The notes under the pieces: generated by a model
The model's input: the letters and a program-made list of their open reading frames with translations, nothing else
Database searches by the model: none
Told to the model about the DNA's origin: nothing
Program-made: the position numbers and the translations under genes
Source: Lytechinus pictus
Taxonomy: Eukaryota > Echinodermata > Echinoidea > Temnopleuroida > Toxopneustidae
NCBI RefSeq assembly: GCF_037042905.1
Contig: NC_087257.1
Span: 26,225,501-26,289,500, forward strand
Direction: 5' to 3'
DNA: 64,000 nt
Shown: one piece after another, positions 56,601 to 64,000 of the stretch
Position numbering within the stretch: the first letter of the stretch is position 1
Layout of the letters: the number at the start of each line of letters is the position of its first letter

Positions 56601-59341
56601 GTCATAGTGGCTGACCTTATAGACGACAGATATTACTCATGGGTTTTTTTTTTTAAATCAAAGTGGAGACAATGGCAGAGTGGGGATTCGAACTCACAAC
56701 CTTGCGATCATTATGAGTCCAGTGCTCTAACCACTGGACCACACAACATATTTGAATGTGAGAAAAGAAATTATTACCTTTTATGCCGTTCCAGGCATTC
56801 CATTTAGCCTTCCCCTTAAAATCCATGAAACCTGGACAAGCTGTTACAACAAATACAAATAAAAAAATCTGTTCATAAAACTTTACTCATGACTGGAATA
56901 ATGTTTGTGTTCTCAATACACGACATTCAGATCAGCTGAAGTCAAACAAAGTTCATTGATAATGCAGATTTGATAACATTTCCACTTGAAAGATATGATG
57001 ATGACTTGATTATCCAATACCTCAGTATTGAAATGACTTTGTATCATTGTATGTCATATGGAAGAGAAAACTCAGCAAAAGTTAACTGTTAAGTTTTGTA
57101 AGATATTGGACTAGGAATAAGAAAGTCATGGCCATTTGAAGATGTATAAGACATGTTAGAAACCGTTCTCATTATACTTTCTAAAACTGGTTTACTGGAA
57201 ACCGGTTCAAGAAACCAGTTTAACGAGGCAAAGCGATCTTCAAAACTACATCGCTATTTATGGTTTTCTGAACCGGTTTGGAAGATCGCTTCCCAGACAG
57301 CTTCGACCGTTCTCATTACACATTAAACTAGTTTCCACTAAACTTAGTTTCCAGTAAACTAGTTTTAGGACAGTAGTGAGAACGGTGTCTAAATCTCAAG
57401 TTGGCTGGTGAGTAATAATATTGCGACAAATGGCAGGGACCTGTACTTTATCACTCATTATCAATTATGAAAGCTTGCCGTTTTCTGAAGCACATTCTTT
57501 TTCAGGTAACAATTATAGATAGCTATTAAAAAACGGTTTTATGTCCTCATGAATTGAAAATGTCGTTTGATAACTTTTTTTTCTGAATTGAAGCAAACGG
57601 AACCATTCTTCGCCTGAAACTTGAGATACATGTTGACCATGGCATACTATACAAAGTAACAAAAATGATTTTCTCCTTTTAAATTGTGTTATTTCACTGA
57701 TTATGCTCTTTATTAGGTCAATCATTATATTTGTAATGTATTTTCCATGTCCCCGTTCCGCCTCCCTCCTACCCCCAGGTTTAGGTAAAGTTAATACTGA
57801 TGCTTAACAAAAATTGTACTGTAAAAGGTTTTGATTTCAACCTACAAGACACTGATGGGAATCTAAATGATGGAGAATCTGTCTTGGATCCTATATGTCA
57901 CCCACCATACAGTGAGTCTTATACTCAACAATCACACAGCTACAATATACCATGGACCCTACTTTGAGTATACTATCAGCTTGGGTGCTGTAGTGCAAAG
58001 GTTAGCGATTAATCATACACTTGACTTTCACAATGGATAGTACATTGTTAGGGTGGGCAATGGCACCAGATATGTGCTGTAGACATGTGTAAAAAAAGTC
58101 AATCATAGGTGAATTTGCCTCAAATTTTCATTCTATATTTTGACTGCACAATGTAGTTAAATGTAGCAACATCTTCACATTTTCTGGCAGCCAAGTTGAT
58201 TATCTATCAATGTGACATGTTTCCATGGCTCCTCACAGAGGCTCAAGCAGTCTAGGTCAGCATAGACTTAAAAATGCCTATTTTCAGCCACTAGCCCACA
58301 CAGTATAGCCTATGGGTATGGGCCAAAATGCTGTATGCATTTCTAGACACATTTTATAAAGCATTTAGGCCTTATTTTTCACTATTCATGAAATTTTAAA
58401 GTTTTGAGCAATGTCTTTGACAATAATGCTAATAAAGAATATATTAAGGTAATGCTTTTTAGTAGAAATGCCGTTTCGTTGTCCTACCTAACATTGTGGT
58501 CAGCGCAATCAATCGTTAGGATGTTCCTATACAATGATTGCTATTAAAGCTTTCTCTATAAAAGGCCACCGCACACCTTACGACCCGACTGGTCTGTGAC
58601 TGAGTGAAGGGAAATGTGACGTCACAGCTCTTGTCAGCGTAAGACTCGCAGAACGGTCAGAGACAAATAGCAACAAATTTCGTAAGAATTTGACATGTCA
58701 AAGCCTTACTACTAGATCGCAAGCTCAATCCACCTTCCAACAAATCAGGCAGCAGAGCCGCACTGAATACCGACGCATACATGATATGCAACGTGTAATG
58801 TTATTAACACTATTGATCAATAACATTACACGTTGCATATCATGTATAAGCAGTAGTAAGCACCATTTTCTCAGTTGATATGGAAAAAAGAAAATAAAAA
58901 TGCAAGAGTCGCAGATAGTCGGATCGCAAGGTGAGCAGTGTCGAAGCTTAGGACTACCTTGCGATTCATTTCCCCGCACTCAGTCGCAGACCAGTCAGGT
59001 CCTAAGGTATTCAGTGGCCTTTACAGGTAATCTTCGGGAGCATTTCATGAAACTAATAGTGAGTGAACTACCACTAACATTTGTTATAAGCTACTGAAAT
59101 CCTTGCATCTGATTGGCTCAGAACAAGTCAGTCAGTAGAAATCACTGATCATTTCTTCGAGAAACACTTCTTGATTGTGGGTGATGTCAGCAATAGAGTA
59201 CAGTGGTCTCAAAGAATGCCTACCTGTATTGCAGTCTCCTACTGTAACCTGCTTATAGAGAGAATAGACTTTAAGCATTTCTTCGTCGGTCGGTTTGTTA
59301 ACAAGGTTTTTCACCTCCTCAGCAGCTTTGTTGAATGCCTC
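53700..59341 (-). CDS. acyl-CoA-binding protein, three of probably four exons
   Basis: Minus-strand exons 59341-59224, 56840-56778 and 53776-53700 (with TAG stop) join in phases 1 and 1 and encode 85 residues: [19 protein letters not shown], then [16 protein letters not shown], then [17 protein letters not shown]. This is the four-helix ACBP/DBI fold, a cytosolic protein that binds and ferries medium- and long-chain acyl-CoA esters. The ligand-contacting residues of the family are present: YSLYK (two Tyr and Lys), the Lys of KAKW, and Tyr in EYI. Family members have about 86-90 residues, so only the first few, including the start Met, are missing. They should lie on a short exon ending in phase 0 above 59342, which I did not find. 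All splice sites are GT-AG. CPG replaces the usual RPG. Confidence 0.93.
53895..53990. repeat. 48-bp direct tandem duplication
   Basis: ATCATTGCAAGCGATCCTCA...CATGTGAGTCA occurs twice in succession with two base differences, in the last ACBP intron. Confidence 0.95.
54060..54537. mobile_element. MITE with arms of about 170 bp
   Basis: Left arm from CATATATTACTGGAAAGAGT pairs with the complement ending CTCTTTCAGGCCGTATATAA. The pairing continues through GGTATTCTTTGCARTGATGT, AAATTTTGA and CAATGATGTCATA. It lies in an ACBP intron and has no coding capacity. Confidence 0.75.
54548..54925 (+). mobile_element. LINE reverse-transcriptase C-terminal fragment
   Basis: The open frame contains the diagnostic tail of non-LTR retrotransposon polymerases: [20 protein letters not shown], then [40 protein letters not shown] and [11 protein letters not shown], ending at a stop. 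This is the region just after the catalytic domain in CR1/L2-like or related clades. The catalytic part is missing, so this is a 5'-truncated dead copy, on the opposite strand to the ACBP gene that hosts it. Confidence 0.85.
55268..55325. repeat. right-end fragment of the 28848 MITE family
   Basis: TTTTTTTCCTGCTATTTTTA ... AAACTCCCCTTTAAG matches the terminal 55 bases of 28848-29338, including the TTTAA boundary. Confidence 0.7.
55379..56312. mobile_element. TTAA-flanked element, GGACGTTCCACAGTTA ends
   Basis: Exact 16-base terminal inverted repeats GGACGTTCCACAGTTA, flanked by TTAA at 55375-55378 and 56313-56316. TGGTGAAAATGACATGGATTT occurs internally near 55838 and again at the right end near 56270. 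TGACGTCA at 55440. 934 bp without a transposase frame. Confidence 0.88.
56330..56480 (-). repeat. tRNA-derived SINE, family 1, minus strand
   Basis: On the minus strand: GTCTTGCTCTAGTGGTTATG (A box), GGTTAGATTCCC (B box), then TTTCCTTCAGCACGAAAT and a GTGCTGCACTCGACCCAGG body. The best-preserved of three family 1 copies. Confidence 0.8.
56672..56746 (-). repeat. tRNA-Met-like SINE head
   Basis: On the minus strand: GGTCCAGTGGTTAGAGCACT (A box region), an anticodon-like CTCATAA loop, and GAGTTCGAATCCCCACTC (B box). It is close to a complete tRNA shape, but the acceptor stem (TGTGTG...TTGTCT) does not pair, so a SINE or pseudogene is likelier. It lies 30 bases from ACBP exon 56778-56840. Confidence 0.65.
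57159..57389. mobile_element. TA-flanked MITE, GAAACCGTTCTC ends
   Basis: GAAACCGTTCTCATTATACT at the left, the complement of GACACCGTTCTCACTACTGT at the right, with TA on both sides. Inner arms repeat AAACTRGTTTACTGGAAAC in several orientations, and the centre has GCGATCTTC/GAAGATCGC. Non-coding. Confidence 0.85.
57390..58560. other. ACBP intron, no further feature
   Basis: AT-rich intronic sequence; no repeat pairing seen. Confidence 0.4.
58561..59022. mobile_element. MITE, family CACCTTACGACCCGACTGG, copy 2
   Basis: Left AAAGGCCACCGCACACCTTA, right complement of AAAGGCCACTGAATACCTTA. TGACGTCA at 58617. It shares inner blocks with 51919-52264 (CGACATGTCAAATCCTT-like, ATTGAGCTTGCGAT in opposite arms). 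A nearly perfect palindrome at 58780-58849 (ATACATGATATGCAACGTGT arm) sits in its centre as an extra insertion. Confidence 0.85.
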
Positions 59342-60024
59342 CTAAAACGTCATCAAAATAAAAGGGAAAAAAGAGGAAAAAGCAAATTACAATTAAATAT
59401 AAAATTGTTACAAAGAAAAATCCAATTGTGGGGTGGGAAAGATGATAACAATATTGGTGAGCTTTCAAGCACTTTTCATAATATTCACAAATTTTCATCT
59501 TATAGTAAAAATGTCCAATGTAAAGGATTGTACTCAGTAAAAAACCTATTGGAAAGAACATTTCATAATTAGAACAAACTCAACTTTCCTTAAATCCTTA
59601 CTTTTGTATTTTTACAAAATCAATTCAAAATAACATTCCATCCCATCACAGAAAGAGAACACTTATTTTTGATTATTTCTATGTTCATGTTCGATGAACA
59701 CATAAGAAACTTTAAAACTGCATTTTCTATTTTCTTTATCTGACTTGCCAACCTAATATACATGTACCAACAATGAGTTGGCAAAAATTATTTTTTTTAG
59801 ATCTTCATTAAGCTTGAAAAAGCACACTTTGTTTTAAAATGATATAAAACTTGTCAAAATAGATCAATAATTATCCCCATTTGATTGACTGCAATAGAAA
59901 TTCAGTGAGGGCATCAACAGAAAAAAAACAAAAAGAAAATTATGTGTCCACTGTGAAACTTCCACACAGTCTACAAATAAACATATTGTTGTATCTTGTC
60001 TTTTATTTAACATAACATCAAACA
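59342..60024. other. upstream of the first visible ACBP exon, no feature
   Basis: Should be intron. A short exon with the ACBP start codon could lie here or further right, but none could be chosen with confidence. Confidence 0.4.
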
Positions 60025-60371
60025 TTGTACAACGCCTACTTAGCTTGTTGTACGCGAGCAAATGGGAGGCTGAATGTCAAACATTCGTACCGTTGCACAA
60101 AAGACGTACCATCCAAAATGTACCGTCCAAAATGTACCGTTGCACGGCTTTAGGAGGTGACGTCACAATACGATTTAATTCATTGCGCTCCGTAAAAATG
60201 AACAATACGCGTATGAGCCAGCTGGCTAAATGCGCAAGGCTGCCCAAGGTCATGTGCGCTTGTGGGATTTTGCTTTCTGCTCTCTGTATTTTTGCTCCCT
60301 TTTCATAGATTACTATAGGGATAAACTCTTTGTTTTTTTCATATTTTTGCTAAATTCCGAGGCGTTGTACA
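60025..60371. mobile_element. MITE with TTGTACAACGCCT ends
   Basis: TTGTACAACGCCT at 60025 and its complement ending at 60371. The interior has three repeats of AAAATGTACCGT/ACGTACCAT and TGACGTCA at 60158. Confidence 0.6.
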
Positions 60372-60373
60372 AC

Positions 60374-60539
60374 ACAAATAGCGACTATTCTTATTCGTGC
60401 AATGGTGCGAGATTTCGCATTCGGTGAAAAAAAGAAACGCTCTATTCAACTCGGCTCACGCCTCGTTGAATAGAGCATCTTTCTTTCACCTCATGCGAAA
60501 TCTCGCACCATCGCACTCATGCCTATTCGCTATTTGTAT
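60374..60539. repeat. long hairpin, about 70-bp arms
   Basis: AAATAGCGACTATTCTTATT ... CGCTCTATTCAAC pairs with GTTGAATAGAGC ... GCCTATTCGCTATTTGTA around a GAGC-rich loop (CTCGGCTCACGCCTC). It abuts the MITE at 60025-60371 and may be part of one composite. Confidence 0.85.
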
Positions 60540-60967
60540 ACTGGCAGTATGAAGAAGAATTAATCTTCCATATTTAAGCTAATTTTTAAATTTTAACTTT
60601 TTAAACACCAAATATTTATTTGCCCTTCTTTACAGAAGATTCTTCCTGGCAACTTATTGTCAGTTTCTGGGTGTTTGGTAATATAATACATACATATCAA
60701 TTTATGTTATTTGAGCGGCCACTATTTTTTCAGACCAACCATTCAAATAACAGTGCATGTACCTACATGTACATGATATTCTCCACTTCTCCACTGTGTC
60801 ATTCACAATGCAATTGGAAGTTCATGATAAAATTACCATTCAGGAGCAGACTTTAGACCAAGAGCCTTTTCAACTTTTGGTTTACTTAGAATACACAACT
60901 GTGTATCATTCAATAATAGCCTAATGTTATGTGACAAGCACATTAATCTACATATGGGCATTTTCAC
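60540..60967. other. no gene seen
   Basis: AT-rich spacer. Confidence 0.4.
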
Positions 60968-62906
60968 GGTAACTGACATTACACGGCACAATGTTTTCAC
61001 ACCTTTCATTATGTGTATCTCTAAAACAACAAATGATGGGAGTTTGCTTTTGATAGAGTTAATAAAGTGAACCTTGCTGTATACTCTGATACTAAGTTTT
61101 CCTATGTAACCACATTTTTTTACGCATCAGCAAGCAAAAATGTGTCAGTAACTGACATTACGCAAAAGGACATGCAATTTTAGGGTGCTCATTAAAATTG
61201 AAATATCTCATGTCCCTGAGTAGATAGAGTAATAATTTAAATATGTAAATATACCTCCGTTACTAGGTTAAGATGTGTCAAAATATAAAAAAAATTGTTT
61301 TTGTCTTTTGGGGACTATGATAATTTTTCCACAACCATGCTGGTAACTGACATTACGGTAACTGACATTACACTTAATTTGCCATAGAGATAACACATGG
61401 AAGTCAAATGTGTGGAATCATTGCATTGTATCTTCTGTGCAGGGCTTCACATGAAAGTGAGCTTGATGTGGAAGTATACTCGAGTTTTTAGGAACATTTC
61501 GATGAAAAACTTTTTCTTTTTCTTAATTCCTTTCTTTGATTTGAACATTTTTATCATTACTTGTCGGTAACTGACAATACACATTAACATTTACCAGTGC
61601 TATATGATTTTCAAAGGCATAATTTTCTTGGTACTTATATGTAAGGCTTTTTAAAATCATAAAAGTTTCATAATACTTCACATTTTTAATTATCAAAAGA
61701 TAAGAAATGTATGTTTTACTTACTCGGGGGGGGGGGGGGGGGGTGGGGTCATAGCAGCTACATGTTTTCCTATAGTAATTTAATATTGCATTTACTGTAC
61801 ACATGGATTTTTCTGACTATACACCCATAATATATTCATCAGTTTTATATTGACTTTTTAAACCTTTTCCTTCTCCAACCTCCCCCTCCCCTCAAAAAAG
61901 GCAAAAATGAATAAGGGTCTCCTCCCCTAGGCTACATGTACCCCTCCCCCGAATCTCATGCAGCCATGTAGTTTTATTGATTTCTATTCTGGTCAGTGCA
62001 AGCAATGCTTGTTCATATCTGTCGGATTTCAATTCTCTTCATAATTTGTTTAATCATTTTCTTTGCTAATTTCTTTAATAAGCTGTCAACAAAAAATAAA
62101 CTCCAGCTTCTAAACTGAAACTGAACTATTTGTAAATTTGACAAAAACACCACAGTTTTAGTAGATCCATGCAACATTGATCAGAACTGTCAAATTTCAC
62201 TTTTCATCTATACTTGTAAACCAAAAACAAAATTGTATCACACATCCACACTACTAACAGATATAAAAACCAGGAATTTACTTTTAGCGAGGCAATGCTC
62301 AAAAGAATCCTAGAAACTAAAAAAGGGACCCTGGAAATCCCCTTCATCACAATGTTAAGCTTTAAAAATGTTGCAGATTTAGGCAATAGGTTGGGAAAAG
62401 TACCCCCTACCCCCCCCCCCCCTGAAAACCAAACAAAAAATTGTCTGATACAAACAATTAGGTACTTGGTAAGTGCAGCATGTACAGAACAATTTCATAG
62501 TAATTTTTTTTGCACGATGGGAATGAAACTTCCTTCATAATTTCATATACCTTTTAAAAGTCAATTTAGCAAGCTCCTTCTGGTGTGACTTGACTTAAAT
62601 AACAAGTATACAATATTTCTTCACCATAAAATTGACCACATATTTGCATTTCAATATTGGTAACCAACGTTTTATCATGGTAACTGACATTACATCTCGG
62701 TAACTGACATTACCTTTTCCACTTGGTAACTGACATTACATATATTTAATGGTACCCTATGGCTTCATTGTTAATTGGTAATCTTTAATTTTGGTGTAGA
62801 AGGGAGGGGTGTTACCTAGAGAGGAAATCTACCAAGTTTCATATAATATATCCTCTTTTCCAGGAAATGAGAAAAAAAAGTTCATGTTTTTGGTAACTGA
62901 CATTAC
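60968..62906 (+). repeat. dispersed array of GGTAACTGACATTAC, nine copies
   Basis: The 15-mer starts at 60968, 61147 (AGTAACTG...), 61342, 61357, 61566 (...GACAATAC), 62679, 62699, 62725 and 62892, always on the plus strand. Two copies at 61342/61357 are in direct contact, and 62679/62699/62725 lie 20 and 26 bases apart. The sequence between copies is ordinary AT-rich DNA with no shared repeat that I can see. No reading frame or inverted ends found. Confidence 0.85.
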
Positions 62907-63690
62907 ATACCATATCACATATTTCATCAATGTTTTTTTATCAGATGAATGAATTACTGGTGTTTCTTTCTGTGGGATTTTAAAAAGTGTTATAATAGCA
63001 AGCTAAATCACAGGCGAAAACATCATAATCAAACATGTTCTTTAAAAATCTGTCAAAACAAAATATGTATCAATATACTATTTTCAACACTAATTTGTAT
63101 CCATACTTTGGCAGCCATTTTGAAATAAAAAATGGCTGCCAGAGTCGGAAAAAATTTTTGTCTCAGAAACTTCAGGTCTTGTTTTATTAAAAAAGATAAA
63201 GCATTTTACATGAATATCAACTTGATTTTTTTGCCTCTGTGTCCATCTGTGGTGAAAATGCCCATATGATCAATTGCAAGGAAATACAAGGGTGGGGGCT
63301 ATGGGTGATTTTGCCCCAGAATGCTCAAAATAGCCCTGGAAATTTGAATAAGGATTCCTGAAAAATCCCCCATTCTTATCTTATGTTGCAGATTTAGGAA
63401 GTAATTTGTGAAGAGTAGCCCCCCAAAAAAAATTTGCTTGAACAGGTGTATTCACATACTAAAGTACCAGTAATTACAAGAAATCGCAGGATTCAAATTT
63501 ATTTACTTAATTGTTCATTACAACCATTTCACCATAGAAAAGTCCTGGTACTGGTAGTATTTACATTAATGGGCCTACAAGCCTTACAACAATTCAATTC
63601 CTACTCTAAACTACCAAATTTGTATAGCATCACATCAAAAGTTCTCCATTGTTGCTCTCCCAAATGCAACTATTCCTATGTCTTTACAGG
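62907..63690. other. no gene seen
   Basis: Contains a short perfect hairpin GGCAGCCATTTT...AAAATGGCTGCC at 63111-63141 and no coding signal. Confidence 0.4.
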
Positions 63691-63831
63691 AATTCCTGCA
63701 AAGGTTCTTGTATTTATATCACATCACATCTAATTTACATGTGACTCTACTAAGTAAAATCTCTTGATTTTACTTAGTAGAGTCACATGTATATTAGATG
63801 TGATATACATACAAGAACCTTTGCAGGAATT
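63691..63831. repeat. nearly perfect 70-bp-arm palindrome
   Basis: AATTCCTGCAAAGGTTCTTG ... CTACTAAGTAAAATC on the left, a TCTT loop, then GATTTTACTTAGTAGAGTC ... CTTTGCAGGAATT on the right. The arms differ mainly by a 5-base indel near ATATCACATCACATC. Confidence 0.95.
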
Positions 63832-64000
63832 CAACTTTGGCTAAATTCAACTTAGAAAATGTTTAATATTGATTGCCTGCAATATTCTTGTCTGAAAGAT
63901 TGGTTAAGTATAGAAACTATCCAACAATATGGATGGTCGACCAAACATGCAGAGTCTTCTGTACTTTATTTCAGGATATTACAAGAACTTTGATCTCATA

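Noticed and set aside
56672-56746. Functional tRNA-Met gene
   Set aside because: The acceptor stem does not pair and no terminator run follows on the minus strand; treated as a SINE head.
60968-62906. CRISPR-like repeat from the nine 15-mers
   Set aside because: Spacing is irregular (0 to 1100 bases), the repeat is too short, and the genome is eukaryotic.

Overview
This is AT-rich eukaryotic nuclear DNA from an animal. The best guess is a marine deuterostome, most likely an echinoderm such as a sea urchin. The reasons are the actin intron positions, a vertebrate-like SEC22A/C gene, and a high load of tRNA-derived SINEs and miniature inverted-repeat elements (MITEs). Assignment to echinoids is inference. 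There are no operons, ribosome binding sites or bacterial features, and genes are short exons scattered among repeats.

Five protein-coding loci can be supported. (1) Plus strand, 5961-8313: a two-exon secreted protein of 227 residues whose C-terminal half distantly resembles the Spaetzle/neurotrophin cystine knot but lacks one disulfide. (2) Minus strand, 20837-14889: a complete five-exon actin of 376 residues whose fourth intron must use a GC donor. (3) Plus strand, 27126-27695: a RING plus B-box (TRIM-type) protein of 189 residues without the usual coiled coil. (4) Minus strand, 40540-36262: a five-exon SEC22A/C-like longin-domain membrane protein of 328 residues. (5) Minus strand, 59341-53700: three exons of an acyl-CoA-binding protein, with the first coding exon not found.

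Nearly everything else is repeat. By region: 0.8-5 kb holds two adjacent TA-flanked elements with very long inverted arms, one carrying a nested TTAA element whose empty site survives in the other. 8.5-14.7 kb is dense in MITEs, SINEs and trinucleotide arrays and ends in a hAT-like element 190 bp past the actin stop. 22-30 kb has large CAT, TAC and CCTT arrays and a pair of oppositely oriented MITEs around the TRIM gene. 31-34 kb has CRE-like palindromes, a Z-DNA-prone tract and SINEs. The SEC22 intron holds a Tc1-type element with ends resembling the Sleeping Beauty class. 40.8-44.5 kb has a long hairpin, a tandem duplication and a hAT-like element packed with about 1 kb of polypyrimidine. 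46.1-48.7 kb is a 110-bp satellite array inside what may be a single inverted-repeat-bounded element. The ACBP introns hold MITEs, SINEs and a LINE reverse-transcriptase tail. 60-63 kb carries hairpins and a 15-base motif repeated nine times in one orientation with no explanation I can give.

The genes do not form a pathway. The most interesting signals are the 15-base motif array, the reduced cystine-knot gene, the GC-AG actin intron with an in-frame alternative donor, the satellite-bearing element, and the recurrence of TGACGTCA in unrelated MITE families.
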